NCBI RefSeq assembly: GCF_016428975.1
Contig: NZ_JAELTT010000010.1
Span: forward strand, 32,314-96,313
Length of the DNA: 64,000 bases
DNA from: Dyella sp. ASV21
Lineage (GTDB): Bacteria; Pseudomonadota; Gammaproteobacteria; Xanthomonadales; Rhodanobacteraceae
Direction: 5' to 3'
Under the pieces are notes generated by a model that had not been told where the DNA came from, searched no databases, and saw only the letters and a list, made by a program, of their open reading frames with translations. Each line of letters starts with the position of its first letter. Within the stretch, counting starts at the first letter, position 1. A program made the position numbers and the translations under genes. Of this stretch, positions 1 through 8,678 are shown one piece after another.

Positions 1-603
1 GCCGCTTCGCCCCATATCATTGAGTCCAAATCGTTCAAGCTCTACCTCAATGGCTTTTCGCAGGAACGCCTGACCGATACGGCCACCCTGATGGATACGC
101 TGGTGCGCGACCTCTCCGCCGCGGCCGGTGCGCCGGTATCGGTGACGCTGAGCGACGCGCAGGCACGCGGGCATGCGGTGACCGACCTGGATGGCACGCT
201 GGTCGATGAACTCACCGTCGACATCGACGACTACGGCCCGCCGCGCGCGGATTACCTGCAAGCGGACGCCACCGCCCCCGTGATCGAGGAAGCGCTGGTT
301 TCCAACTTGCTGCGCTCCAACTGCCCGGTCACCGGCCAGCCCGACTGGGGCAGCGTGCAGATCCGCTACCGCGGCGCGCCCATCGACCCGGCGGGCTTGC
401 TGCGCTATCTGGTGTCCTTCCGCAATCACAACGAATTCCACGAACAGTGCGTGGAGCGCATTTTCGTGGACGTGATGGCGCGCTGCCGCCCACAGAAACT
501 CAGCGTCTACGCGCGCTACACGCGTCGCGGCGGCCTGGATATCAACCCTTACCGCAGCACCGGCACCGAAACACCCGGCAATCCGCGCGGCGCACGCCAG
601 TAA
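1..603 (+). CDS. queF: NADPH-dependent 7-cyano-7-deazaguanine reductase QueF (5'-truncated)
   Basis: Reduces preQ0 to preQ1 in cytoplasmic queuosine biosynthesis. The open frame enters from the left edge with no start in the window, so only the last 200 codons are present. The motif [16 protein letters not shown] carries the nucleophilic cysteine that forms the thioimide with preQ0. [15 protein letters not shown] holds the His/Glu residues typical of the family. The length of the visible part fits the long (about 270-280 residue) two-domain form of gammaproteobacteria rather than the short Bacillus form. The protein ends in a basic tail and the next gene begins about 140 bases downstream, so it appears to be the last gene of its unit. 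Confidence 0.95.
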   Translation, partial: AASPHIIESKSFKLYLNGFSQERLTDTATLMDTLVRDLSAAAGAPVSVTLSDAQARGHAVTDLDGTLVDELTVDIDDYGPPRADYLQADATAPVIEEALVSNLLRSNCPVTGQPDWGSVQIRYRGAPIDPAGLLRYLVSFRNHNEFHEQCVERIFVDVMARCRPQKLSVYARYTRRGGLDINPYRSTGTETPGNPRGARQ

Positions 604-745
604 AACCCACGATGTGAAGCCAATGTCGCAGCCCACGCCCTCGCTTAAGGGGGCTTCAGTGCGGCAAGGCTACCCTGTCTCTGCACAGCGGCTCGTCGCA
701 TCCACGATGAGCCGCTGTGTTCCGTCACTAGCCACGGGGTCAGTC

Positions 746-1336
746 ATGAACGCTCACGTACGCCACACCGCCATGTACTGCGCGACCCTTGCCGGCCTGC
801 TGATGCTCAGCGCGTGCGGCAAGAACGAGCAGGAATCCAACACCACACCCCCTGCGCCGGCCACCAGCGCACCCGCGCCGACGATGCCTGTTTCGCCTCC
901 GCCGGCAGGCACGGCACCGGCACCGGCCATGTCCTCGCCCGCCATGCCTGCCTCCTCGCCCGCCAGCGGCGGCATGGCCAGCGTCCCTGCCCACAACGAG
1001 ATCAAGGTCGCCGCCGTCACGCTCGGCAGCGCGGTGGATCGCTCGCTGGCGGTCAGTAAGGAACAGCGCCACTTCGCTCCGGAAGACAAGGCCATCTACG
1101 CGGCCGTCAACACCGTGGGCCGCGCCGACAGCGCCACCTTGAATGCCACCTGGAGCTACGAGGAAGGCAAGGGCCAGACCTTCAGCAGCACCACCGAATC
1201 CATTGCTACCGATGGACCGGCCACCACCACGTTCAAGGTGCAGAACCCCAACGCGTGGCCGCAGGGCAAGTACCGCGTGCAGATTTCACTCAACGGCAAG
1301 CCGGTCGCCAGCGAGAACTTTGAAATTCGCAGTTAA
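746..1336 (+). CDS. Putative lipoprotein with Pro/Ala-rich linker
   Basis: A 196-residue exported lipoprotein of unknown function. The start at 746 gives a short basic N-terminus, a hydrophobic stretch and the lipobox LSAC, with Cys at about residue 23. An in-frame ATG at 614 would bury the signal peptide behind 44 residues and is disfavoured. After the cysteine comes a roughly 45-residue linker of alternating Pro, Ala, Ser and Thr, then a C-terminal domain of about 110 residues rich in beta-strand-like segments (TWSYEEGKGQTF, GKYRVQISLNGKPV). That domain resembles Ig-like or carrier-type extracellular domains, but I recognise no named family. It stands alone and is followed by a strong terminator. 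Confidence 0.75.
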   Translation: MNAHVRHTAMYCATLAGLLMLSACGKNEQESNTTPPAPATSAPAPTMPVSPPPAGTAPAPAMSSPAMPASSPASGGMASVPAHNEIKVAAVTLGSAVDRSLAVSKEQRHFAPEDKAIYAAVNTVGRADSATLNATWSYEEGKGQTFSSTTESIATDGPATTTFKVQNPNAWPQGKYRVQISLNGKPVASENFEIRS

Positions 1337-1360
1337 GCCGAAACGCACACTGCCACCCGT

Positions 1361-1388
1361 AAAGGGCGCCATGGGGCGCCCTTTTTTT
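1361..1388. terminator. Intrinsic terminator between convergent genes
   Basis: The stem GGGCGCC (1364-1370) and GGCGCCC (1375-1381) enclose a 4-base loop and are followed on the plus strand by seven T residues. The minus-strand side has only a short T run after the stem. It can serve both the lipoprotein gene and the convergent acyltransferase gene. Confidence 0.85.
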
Positions 1389-1401
1389 GCGCGCAACGCG
1401 G

Positions 1402-2544
1402 TCAGCCCACCGCTTCGTCCAGCATGCGCGCGGGCATTGCGCGGCGACGCGCGTCGCGCCAGCGCAGGCATGGTCGCTCCACGGCGTAATGGAGCAAGAC
1501 GCCACCGGCCAGGGTCGCCATCGCATACGCCACGAACAACAGCCAATGATGGTGTTGCAGGCGTTCGGCGACATGTTCGTGCACCAGATGCAACATGCCC
1601 TTGTGGCAGAGATACAGACTGTAGGAAATACCGGCGAACCACGCCGCCCCCGGTACGCGCACCCTCGCCAACAGCGACGTACCGCCGCTGGCTGCCGCGA
1701 CCAGCGCCAACAGGGCGAGCGACAACAGGGGATAGCCCACCACCGTGGCGGCGAAGCCCGTGCGCTGCCGAAAGAGCGCGATGGAAGCGGCCAACAGCGA
1801 GAGCCCCAGCAACAGCACCAGGTTGCCCTGTCGTTGCACCCATGCCATCCAGCCTGGGCGATACACCGCGCACGCGGCCAAGGCCACCCCAGCCAGCAGA
1901 CCATCGAGGCGGGAATAGGTCGGGTAGTAGATGTAGCGAAGGAACATCAGCCCCGAGCTACCGTCATCGGCCAGGCGCGCAGGCTGGTAGCAGTGCAGCC
2001 ACAACCATGCACGCAACACCATGCCACCCCCGACGATGCACGCGCCCAGCAGGGCGAAGCGCCCTATCGACGGCTTGATCGCTGGCTTGCGCAGCATCCA
2101 CAGCGCAGCAATCGGAAACAGTAGATAGAAGTGCTCTTCCACGCATAGCGACCAGACATGCGAGAACGCGTAGTTATCCGGCTGGTCGAACAGCAGGTTG
2201 AAGGTGAACGTGGGGAACTGCCATAGCGGCTGCATTCCCGGTGTTTCGCGCCACGCTGGCCACAGGGCGTACAAGGCCAGCGTTACGACAAACGCCGGCA
2301 GGATGCGATAGGCGCGGCGGCGATAGAAGCCGTAGAAATCCAGGCTGTGCCCGGCGGCCAACGGCCGCAGCACCTGGGTGCCGATCAGGTAACCGCTCAG
2401 CACGAAGAACAGGTCCACGCCCATCCAGCCGTACTGCTCGGCGCCGGCGAGATGGTCACCCACCCCGCCCACCAGATAAGAGTGAAACACCATCACCCAG
2501 AGAATGGCGACGGTGCGTAGCAGGTCCAGACCGGGAAAGCGCAT
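1402..2544 (-). CDS. Acyltransferase family 3 (OafA/OatA-like) membrane protein
   Basis: An integral membrane O-acyltransferase of about 380 residues, the usual size for the single-domain family. The start at 2544 gives MRFPGLDLLRTVAILWVMVFHS, the classic first helix in which the conserved histidine follows an LDxLRxxA motif. The longer reading frame to 2637 adds an unlikely hydrophilic tail and overlaps the upstream gene. Around ten hydrophobic helices follow. Members acetylate or succinylate sugars of O-antigen, exopolysaccharide or peptidoglycan; the acceptor here is unknown. It starts 25 bases after the LytTR response regulator in the same direction, so it is probably in one transcript with the two-component genes and may be an envelope-modifying target. 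Confidence 0.9.
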   Translation of the reverse strand: MRFPGLDLLRTVAILWVMVFHSYLVGGVGDHLAGAEQYGWMGVDLFFVLSGYLIGTQVLRPLAAGHSLDFYGFYRRRAYRILPAFVVTLALYALWPAWRETPGMQPLWQFPTFTFNLLFDQPDNYAFSHVWSLCVEEHFYLLFPIAALWMLRKPAIKPSIGRFALLGACIVGGGMVLRAWLWLHCYQPARLADDGSSGLMFLRYIYYPTYSRLDGLLAGVALAACAVYRPGWMAWVQRQGNLVLLLGLSLLAASIALFRQRTGFAATVVGYPLLSLALLALVAAASGGTSLLARVRVPGAAWFAGISYSLYLCHKGMLHLVHEHVAERLQHHHWLLFVAYAMATLAGGVLLHYAVERPCLRWRDARRRAMPARMLDEAVG

Positions 2545-2569
2545 GTCGTTGCAGGTTCCGTAGTGAGAG

Positions 2570-3301
2570 TCAACGCGCCGCGAGCGCGGCGTGCAGTGGA
2601 TCGATGTAGGTGCGGCTGGCGCGCAGTGGAGTGCCATCGCGCAAGCGCAACAGGCAATCGCGATTGGATAGCGCCTCCATTTCAGCGATGCGGTCCACCC
2701 GTACGATGGTGGAGCGGTGAATGCGCACGAAGCGGCGAGGGTCCAGTCGCAGGCTCAGCTGGTGCAGCGATTCGCGCAATAAGTACACGCGCGATCCAAC
2801 ATGCAGGCCGGCATAGTCGTCCTGCGCCTCGATCCAATCGATGTCGCTGGCGTCGATCACCGCGATGCGTTGCCCGATCCGCACGCTGAAGCGCTCGACC
2901 CAGGGCGTGGCCGCCGTATCCACGCCGGGCTGCGAGCGATGGCGCAGCGCGGCCCGCGCACGATCCAGCGACTCCTGAAAGCGCGAATCGTCGATGGGCT
3001 TGAGCAGGTAATCCAAGGCCTGCAATTCGAAAGCCGCCACGGCGAAGTGATCGTAAGCGGTAAGCAGCACCGCCAGTGGCCGTACCGAGGGCGGCAGGCG
3101 GCGCAACACCTCGATGCCGCTCGGCCCGGGCATCTGCACATCCATGAACACCAGGTCCGGCCGCAGCGCCTGCACGGCCTGTGCCGCAGCATCCCCATCG
3201 CCTGCCTCGCCCACGCACGACACATCCGGCTGCGCGGCCAGGCGAGCACGCACCCCATCGCGGGCCAACGGTTCGTCATCGACCACCAGCACCCGCATCA
3301 T
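2570..3301 (-). CDS. LytTR-family response regulator (AlgR/LytR-like)
   Basis: A 243-residue transcriptional regulator. The N-terminal receiver domain begins MRVLVVDDEPLAR, has the phosphoacceptor aspartate in VFMDVQMPG (about residue 54) and the conserved lysine in DYLLKPID. From about residue 140 to the end is a LytTR DNA-binding domain (IDWIEAQDDYAGLHV, FVRIHRSTIVRVDRI). The ATG at 3301 overlaps the stop of the histidine kinase by four bases (ATGA); a second ATG at 3298 follows directly. The overlap implies translational coupling. LytTR regulators usually control envelope, exopolysaccharide or competence functions, which fits the acyltransferase downstream. Confidence 0.95.
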   Translation of the reverse strand: MMRVLVVDDEPLARDGVRARLAAQPDVSCVGEAGDGDAAAQAVQALRPDLVFMDVQMPGPSGIEVLRRLPPSVRPLAVLLTAYDHFAVAAFELQALDYLLKPIDDSRFQESLDRARAALRHRSQPGVDTAATPWVERFSVRIGQRIAVIDASDIDWIEAQDDYAGLHVGSRVYLLRESLHQLSLRLDPRRFVRIHRSTIVRVDRIAEMEALSNRDCLLRLRDGTPLRASRTYIDPLHAALAAR

Positions 3302-4455
3302 GCGGCTCGCTCGTGCGACGTGGGCGCCAGGGCGGCCCGTCGCAGTGGCAAGCCAATGCGCAGGGTATAGCTGCCCTCGGGAGTCTTCGCCACGCTCAGC
3401 GCATGCGTCTCCGGGTACAAGGTCCGCAGGCGCTGGCGCAGGTTGCTCAGGCCGATCGCCGAGGGTCGTTGCGCGTGCGGCTCTTCCGCTTGCGGCGCAC
3501 CGTCGTTATGCAGCGTCATCACCAGTTGGTCGTCTTCGGCATCGATTCGCAGGCTCACCGTTCCCCCCATCGCGCGCCGCGCAATGCCATGGCGTATCGC
3601 GTTCTCCAGCAGCGGCTGCAACAGCAGTGGCGGCACCTTGGCCTGCAGCAATCCCGGCCCCACGCGCATGTTCACCTGCAAGCGCTGGCCGAATCGGGCC
3701 TTTTCGATGTCGAGATAGTGTTCGGTCAACGACAACTCATCGGCCAGGGTCACCTCCGGCGTATCGCTGCGCTCAAGCGTGGCCCGCAACAGATCACCCA
3801 GCCGCGCGATCATGCGCGTGGCGTCCTGTCCTCGGCCATCGGCTACCAGGGCCGAAATGCTGTTGAGCGTGTTGAACAGAAAGTGCGGATGCAGTTGATA
3901 CTGCAAGGCGCGCAACTGGGCCTCCCGCGCCTGTGCGGCGGCCTGCGCCTCGCGCTGGCGAGCGGCTTGCAAGGCATCGTAGTGATGCAGCAACTCGTGC
4001 ACCGCGCAAAAGGCGATCAGCGCCAGCCAGCAGCCGTCCAGGCCAACAAAGATGCGCCGAAGCTGAAACGCCGGCGCCAGCCCCGCGTGAACGGCCGCGG
4101 CAAGCGCCAACGCGCTGTTGATTACCGAAGCCACGTACGTCGCCACCAGCAGCAGCGGCACGCGAAGGCGCGCGGACGCATCGCGCCGCCACAGCATGCG
4201 CTGAAACAGGCTGAGCGGGACGATCCAGCCCAGATAGCAGGCCGCGTAGAACGCGCGATACGCGCCTGCATAGGCATGCCCCAACTCCGGCAATGCCATC
4301 ACGCCCATGCACAGGGCGATGGGCAGGCCCGCCAGCAGGGCGACGCGCAGCGGTAGTCCACCGGATGGATCGGGGCGCGAAATGCTCGTCATGGTGTTGC
4401 TCGCAAGGGGCGCCGGCCCCACTGCCGGACGCACGGCGCACCCTATAGGGATCAT
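3298..4455 (-). CDS. LytS/AlgZ-type sensor histidine kinase
   Basis: A membrane sensor kinase that pairs with the LytTR regulator next to it. About four hydrophobic helices span residues 35-160. A short Ala/Gln/Arg coiled coil leads to the PF06580-type kinase motif LQYQLHPHFLFNTLNSISAL, with the phosphorylatable histidine at about residue 189. An N-box follows (PPLLLQPLLENAIRHGI), and the ATPase domain ends in GLSNLRQRL. The start at 4455 overlaps the stop of the upstream secreted protein gene as ATGA. The alternative ATG at 4392 gives a 364-residue protein and neither start has a strong Shine-Dalgarno, so the first 21 residues are uncertain. Confidence 0.92.
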   Translation of the reverse strand: MIPIGCAVRPAVGPAPLASNTMTSISRPDPSGGLPLRVALLAGLPIALCMGVMALPELGHAYAGAYRAFYAACYLGWIVPLSLFQRMLWRRDASARLRVPLLLVATYVASVINSALALAAAVHAGLAPAFQLRRIFVGLDGCWLALIAFCAVHELLHHYDALQAARQREAQAAAQAREAQLRALQYQLHPHFLFNTLNSISALVADGRGQDATRMIARLGDLLRATLERSDTPEVTLADELSLTEHYLDIEKARFGQRLQVNMRVGPGLLQAKVPPLLLQPLLENAIRHGIARRAMGGTVSLRIDAEDDQLVMTLHNDGAPQAEEPHAQRPSAIGLSNLRQRLRTLYPETHALSVAKTPEGSYTLRIGLPLRRAALAPTSHERAA

Positions 4456-4958
4456 CCGTTGATGTCATCCAGGGTCACGGAATACAGCATCGCGCTGATC
4501 TTCCAGCCCTCAGCCGTACGCACCACCTGCCAGGTTTCCATGCCGTGGTTGGTGGCTTTGCCATCGACGAGGAACCGATAGTCGAAAGACACCGTACCGA
4601 CGATGCCATCCGTGTCGATGCGCACGTTATCGAACGTCTCCTCGATCGGCCTGGGCGCGCTACTGACGAAACGGGCGAACTGCGCATAGCTCCCCGGCGC
4701 CACGGCTTTCGCCTCCGGCTGCTTCGCACGGATGGCTGCCAGCGAAGTGGGGGCGGTGCCTTGAAACCACGAAGCCCCCGGCAGAAACATCGCCTGAAGC
4801 GCGTCGCCCTGCTTGGCGACGATGGCCCGCTTGAAGTGCTCCACCAGGTGTTGGATCTCGACGCGATCGGCGGCATGTGCCTTGTCATCGCCGGGCCCGG
4901 CATAAGCCGACATCGATAGCGAGGCCAGCAGTATCACGGCAGACGGCACACGCTTCAT
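4452..4958 (-). CDS. Secreted NTF2/SnoaL-like protein
   Basis: A 168-residue protein with a clear Sec signal peptide (MKRVPSAVILLASLSMSAYAGPG, probable cleavage after AYA). The mature part has the helix-then-curved-sheet pattern of the NTF2-like superfamily (DRVEIQHLVEHFKRAIVAKQGDALQAMF, then TFDNVRIDTDGIVGTVSFDYRFLVDGK and GWKISAMLYSV). Such domains bind small ligands or act as enzyme scaffolds; the ligand is unknown. A GGAG sits 7-8 bases before the ATG. The stop overlaps the start of the sensor kinase, which suggests a possible periplasmic accessory role to that kinase. That role is inference from coupling only. Confidence 0.8.
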   Translation of the reverse strand: MKRVPSAVILLASLSMSAYAGPGDDKAHAADRVEIQHLVEHFKRAIVAKQGDALQAMFLPGASWFQGTAPTSLAAIRAKQPEAKAVAPGSYAQFARFVSSAPRPIEETFDNVRIDTDGIVGTVSFDYRFLVDGKATNHGMETWQVVRTAEGWKISAMLYSVTLDDING

Positions 4959-5130
4959 GAAGCAGCTCCAGCAAGGGCGAGGAGCCGCATTAAGCCGTCG
5001 ATACGGCGTGCACGCCAGCGTTATGCGGCTGGCCGTGCATGGATTGCGGTGAACCGTGCGCCCCGCGGCACGCGTCGTGGCTACGCCGATCGCCGGCCCT
5101 CACGAAGAACGTCCATGGCATCCCATAGCA

Positions 5131-5164
5131 CCCAGAAAACAAACGGGGCGCCAAAGGGCGCCCC
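5131..5164 (-). terminator. Intrinsic terminator of the HdeD-like gene
   Basis: GGGGCGCC (5145-5152) and GGCGCCCC (5157-5164) form an 8-bp stem with a 4-base loop. Reading on the minus strand, the stem is followed by GTTTGTTTTC. It lies just downstream of the stop at 5192. Confidence 0.8.
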
Positions 5165-5191
5165 GCTGTTGCCCACAGCGATCGCGCAGCG

Positions 5192-5743
5192 TTAGAAGCT
5201 CGCCTTCCAGCGGTGCAGCCGCAGACCCGCGATCAGCTGCAGTACGCCATAGAACACCGCCGCCGCACCGATCCAGATCGCCACCGTAAGCAGACCCGCC
5301 ACCGGATAGGCGACGAACAACACACCCAGTGCAATGGCGAGCAGGCCACTCAAGGCGATCATCCATTCGCCACGGATCTCCTTGCGCACGCGAACGGCGA
5401 ACACCATGCGGTAGATGCCGGCCACGACCAACCAGGCGGCAAGGAAGACCAGCAAGACATTGGCGACCGCCAGCGGATGCCAGATCGCCAGGAGACCAAA
5501 CACCATGGATGCCAACGCATACAACGCCAGCCATCCACGCGAAATACCACCATGCCGCTGAAATAGCGCGAATACGCTGGCGATGCCTTCCGCCAACGCC
5601 ATGATGCCGAACGCCCAGGCCAGCGCCACTATGGTGCTACCCGGCCAGATGAAGGCGCTCAAACCAAACAGGATCGAGATGATGCCGTAAATCACCAGCA
5701 ACCAGCCGGTGCGGCCGATGCCGCGCTGCAAAACAGAACTCAT
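5192..5743 (-). CDS. HdeD/DUF308 family membrane protein
   Basis: A 183-residue integral membrane protein with six hydrophobic helices in three hairpin repeats, the layout of HdeD. E. coli HdeD contributes to acid resistance at high cell density. The ATG at 5743 is preceded by GGGGAG at good spacing; the frame extends upstream to 5836 but without a plausible initiation region. The pattern of helix, short loop, helix with Pro and Gly at turns ([46 protein letters not shown]) repeats three times. It is divergent from the CsbD-like gene on the right, another stress-associated family, so the shared interval may carry stress-responsive promoters. No specific operator is visible. Confidence 0.88.
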   Translation of the reverse strand: MSSVLQRGIGRTGWLLVIYGIISILFGLSAFIWPGSTIVALAWAFGIMALAEGIASVFALFQRHGGISRGWLALYALASMVFGLLAIWHPLAVANVLLVFLAAWLVVAGIYRMVFAVRVRKEIRGEWMIALSGLLAIALGVLFVAYPVAGLLTVAIWIGAAAVFYGVLQLIAGLRLHRWKASF

Positions 5744-5996
5744 AGTTTTGTCTCCCCACCGTTGCGGCGCAGACACCTGTGCCATGCACCAGGAAATTGC
5801 GTTGTCGCCAGCCCCTGAGAGACGCCATCCACGCATCTTTGATGTCGACGCGGCGCGAAAGTGGTATCAGGCCGCGACATACACGCGTGAACCGTTGCCA
5901 CACAAGCCAACATCATGCCCACATGGCTTTAACTCGTGCGCTGGTCGAATCGATCCCCGCAATGCGCATTGCACTTCCCCACCTAGAGGACATGCC

Positions 5997-6203
5997 ATGA
6001 ATCAAGACACCATCAAGGGTCAGTGGAAACAGCTCAGTGGTCAGATCAAGCAGCACTGGGGCAAGCTCACCGACGATGACCTCAAGGTCACCGAGGGCAA
6101 TGCGGAATACCTGTCCGGCAAGTTGCAGGAGCGCTACGGTATCGCGCGCGACGAAGCGGACAAGCAAGTGAAGGCGTTCGAAAAGAAGCTTCACAACCAC
6201 TGA
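5997..6203 (+). CDS. CsbD family stress protein
   Basis: A small, highly charged, cytoplasmic protein of 68 residues. It begins [29 protein letters not shown] and continues with the typical [25 protein letters not shown] region, so it matches the CsbD family over its whole length. Bacillus CsbD is a sigma-B-dependent general stress protein whose biochemical function is unknown. The ATG at 5997 is preceded by AGAGGA. Longer in-frame starts upstream encode an implausible N-terminus. It is followed at once by a GC-rich hairpin. Confidence 0.9.
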   Translation: MNQDTIKGQWKQLSGQIKQHWGKLTDDDLKVTEGNAEYLSGKLQERYGIARDEADKQVKAFEKKLHNH

Positions 6204-6217
6204 TCGTCAGGATCCTC

Positions 6218-6241
6218 GCCCTCTCCCTTCGGGGAGAGGGC
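6218..6241. terminator. Perfect 10-bp hairpin with TTCG tetraloop
   Basis: GCCCTCTCCC (6218-6227) and GGGAGAGGGC (6232-6241) pair perfectly around TTCG. It sits between the convergent CsbD gene and acyl-CoA synthetase gene. There is no T run on the plus strand. It may be a terminator that works without a U tract, or a dispersed palindromic repeat; a related GGGAGAGGG word recurs about 25 bases on. Confidence 0.6.
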
Positions 6242-6274
6242 CATACCGCGGTCTACCAAGGTGCGGGAGAGGGT

Positions 6275-8176
6275 TCAGTGGGTATCCACCCACTCCAGAT
6301 GCACCGCATAGCCGCCCAGTTTTTCCGCCAGGGCGGCGCGCCCGCCCTGGTCGAGCGTGCCGATGAGCCTTGCCTTCTGCCCGTGCCGTTCATCGGGCAA
6401 TACGTCGATGTGCAGGGGTATACCCATGGCGTCCACGTCGTGCTGCAGCACGCGACGAACGGCATCCATGCGCAGGCATGGCTTGTAGATCTTGCCCACC
6501 GCCGTCAGCGGCATGGCCTCGAGCAACCAGATGTTCTTGGGTACCGCCGCACGCTCGGAGAGCTGGTTGGCAGCGTGTTCGATAAGCTCGGCTTCATCCG
6601 CCTGCGCACCGGGCTTGAGCTGCACATAGGCGACCGGCAACTCGCCGACACGTACATCCGGCTTGCCCACCGCCGCGGCCATGGCTACCGCCGGGTGGCG
6701 ATACAAAATCTCTTCGATGGCCTGCGGGTCGATGTTGTGACCGCCGCGAATGATGACGTCCTTGCTGCGCCCGGTGAGCCAGAGGTAACCCTGCGCATCG
6801 ATACGCCCCAGATCTCCCGTATTGAACCAGCCGCCTTCGATCCAATGATCGGCACACGCCTCCATGTGCAGATAGCCCCTGAACACCGTAGGCCCGCGCA
6901 GGCAAACCTGGCCGATCTCGTCGGTCACCGCGTCACGCACGTGGGCGCCCGTGCTGTCGCGCACCACGATCCGCGTTTCGCAATACGGCAGGCGCAAGCC
7001 CACGGAACCCGCCCGGCGTTCGCCCTCCGGCGGATTGCAACTGGTGCCGCAGGTGCCCTCGGTCAAGCCGTAGCCCTCGACTATCTGCACGCCGGTGCGC
7101 AACTCGAACTGACGAAGAACTTCCACCGGCAGCGAGGCGGCGCCGCATAGCGCAAAGCGCAGGCTGGACAGATCGCGGCCCTCGCTGGGAATGTCCAGCA
7201 GCGCGGCATAGATCGTCGGCACCGCGCTCATGAAGGACACGCGGTAACGCTCCACCAGCGCCCAGATATCGTGCAACAAGGGTCGATGACGATAGCCCAG
7301 CGGGCCGGCAAGCAACACGCGCGCGCCGCGCATCAAGGGCGCCAGCCCCGTCACGATCACCCCGTTCACATGAAACAGCGGCAGGCCGCAGAGCACCACA
7401 TCGGTCGGGCTGAACTGCGTGAACAGCCCCATGATCTCGGCCATCGCCACCTCATTGGCGTGACTATGCGGGGCGAGCTTGGGCGCTCCGGTGGTGCCCC
7501 CGGTATGGAAATAGGACGCGATGTCCTCGGGGGCGATCACACGCCCGCTCTCCAGTCGGTCATCCGGGCAGTCATCCAGCAGCGCGTCGAAATCGAGTAC
7601 GCCTTCCGGCAGCGGACCGCGCTGCGCGGCAACGGCCGATCGCTGCGGCTCCACCAGTTGCTTGACCGGGTCCACCACCACGACACGGCACTGCGCCGGC
7701 AACGAAGCGCGCAGCGCCTCCACCTTGTTCCACAGGTCGCTCCCTGGGAACGGCGCCAACGTCACCAGCAGCTGCGAATCGGCGGCACGCACCAGTTGCG
7801 CGATATGCTCGGGCTCCAGCAGCGGGTTGATCGCATTGACGATGCCCGCCGCTTCGCCGCCCCACAAGGTGTAGTGTGTCTGCGGCAGGTTGGGCAACAG
7901 GAAAGACACCGCCTTGCCCGGTCGTACACCCAGGCGATGAAACGCATTGGCGGCCTGGGTAACGCGAGCGAACAGCTGGCGGTAGCTGACTTTCCACGGC
8001 ACGTCGGCGACCACGCCCTGGGGAAGAAAGCAGATCGCCGTCGCGTCCCCGTAACGCTCGGCGGAACGGCGCAACAGTTCGTAGGTATTCGGTGGCAGAT
8101 CGCGCTGGGCCAGCGGTACGCGTTCCAGCGCCTCGACATCCGCCAGGCTACGGATCGGGGTTTGAATATGGGGCAT
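6275..8176 (-). CDS. Acyl-CoA synthetase (AMP-binding enzyme)
   Basis: A 633-residue ATP-dependent acid:CoA ligase that makes an acyl-adenylate and then the acyl-CoA thioester. The P-loop motif HTGGTTGAPK lies at about residues 224-233. The second adenylation motif is VEGYGLTEGTC, and the hinge region reads NTGDLGRIDAQGYLWLTGRSKD. The C-terminal catalytic lysine is in AVGKIYKP. The length and the unusual central insert match a long subgroup of fatty-acyl-CoA synthetases rather than FadD proper; the chain-length preference cannot be read from the sequence. The start at 8176 has GGAG upstream. It stands as a single gene. Confidence 0.9.
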   Translation of the reverse strand: MPHIQTPIRSLADVEALERVPLAQRDLPPNTYELLRRSAERYGDATAICFLPQGVVADVPWKVSYRQLFARVTQAANAFHRLGVRPGKAVSFLLPNLPQTHYTLWGGEAAGIVNAINPLLEPEHIAQLVRAADSQLLVTLAPFPGSDLWNKVEALRASLPAQCRVVVVDPVKQLVEPQRSAVAAQRGPLPEGVLDFDALLDDCPDDRLESGRVIAPEDIASYFHTGGTTGAPKLAPHSHANEVAMAEIMGLFTQFSPTDVVLCGLPLFHVNGVIVTGLAPLMRGARVLLAGPLGYRHRPLLHDIWALVERYRVSFMSAVPTIYAALLDIPSEGRDLSSLRFALCGAASLPVEVLRQFELRTGVQIVEGYGLTEGTCGTSCNPPEGERRAGSVGLRLPYCETRIVVRDSTGAHVRDAVTDEIGQVCLRGPTVFRGYLHMEACADHWIEGGWFNTGDLGRIDAQGYLWLTGRSKDVIIRGGHNIDPQAIEEILYRHPAVAMAAAVGKPDVRVGELPVAYVQLKPGAQADEAELIEHAANQLSERAAVPKNIWLLEAMPLTAVGKIYKPCLRMDAVRRVLQHDVDAMGIPLHIDVLPDERHGQKARLIGTLDQGGRAALAEKLGGYAVHLEWVDTH

Positions 8177-8332
8177 GTGCTTCTCCGGGGTCGGCCGGTG
8201 GAGGCACCGCACGCGTCACGGCGCGCTGCTTCTCCCTACGGCATCGACGGACCGTAGCAAAGCCGTTTCCTGCTTACCGTAGGGCTTTGGCCTGTCGTGG
8301 GATCACCGAATATCCCGCTCGCGGCGCTTTGA

Positions 8333-8668
8333 TTACTGGTCGTGGCAGAACAGTTCGAACAGGCGATCCATCAAGGCGCGCACCCGCTCATCGCTGATGG
8401 CGTAGCAAATGGACTGGCCCTCGCGCCGCCCGGCCACCAGGCCATCGCGACGCAATAACGAAAGATGCTGGGAAACCACGCTTTGCGCCAAGCCCAAGGC
8501 ATCGGCCAGTTCGTTGACCGAACGCTCACCCTCCAGCAGCTGGCACAGCAGCATCAGGCGATTGGTGCTGCCCAAGGCCTTGAGCACCGCCACCGCGTCG
8601 TCGGCGTGACGCTGCATGGCCTCGACATCGATATTCGACTTGCGCGTACGAGTACGCGATGCGCTCAT
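8333..8668 (-). CDS. bigR: ArsR-family repressor, BigR-like sulfide/persulfide sensor
   Basis: A small winged-helix repressor. The recognition helix region is LADALGLAQSVVSQHLSLLRRDGLV, followed by a beta wing (GRREGQSICYAI). Two cysteines, in RLMLLCQLL and at the C-terminal LFCHDQ, are placed like the redox pair of Xylella/Agrobacterium BigR, where a disulfide or persulfide bridge releases DNA. Classical ArsR metal ligands are absent. The ATG at 8668 begins 10 bases after the stop of the upstream gene and has GAGG in front; an ATG at 8689 is also possible and would overlap that gene. It is the last gene of the sulfur operon and probably represses it through the palindrome at 10431-10454. Confidence 0.85.
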   Translation of the reverse strand: MSASRTRTRKSNIDVEAMQRHADDAVAVLKALGSTNRLMLLCQLLEGERSVNELADALGLAQSVVSQHLSLLRRDGLVAGRREGQSICYAISDERVRALMDRLFELFCHDQ

Positions 8669-8678
8669 GGCCTCGGCC

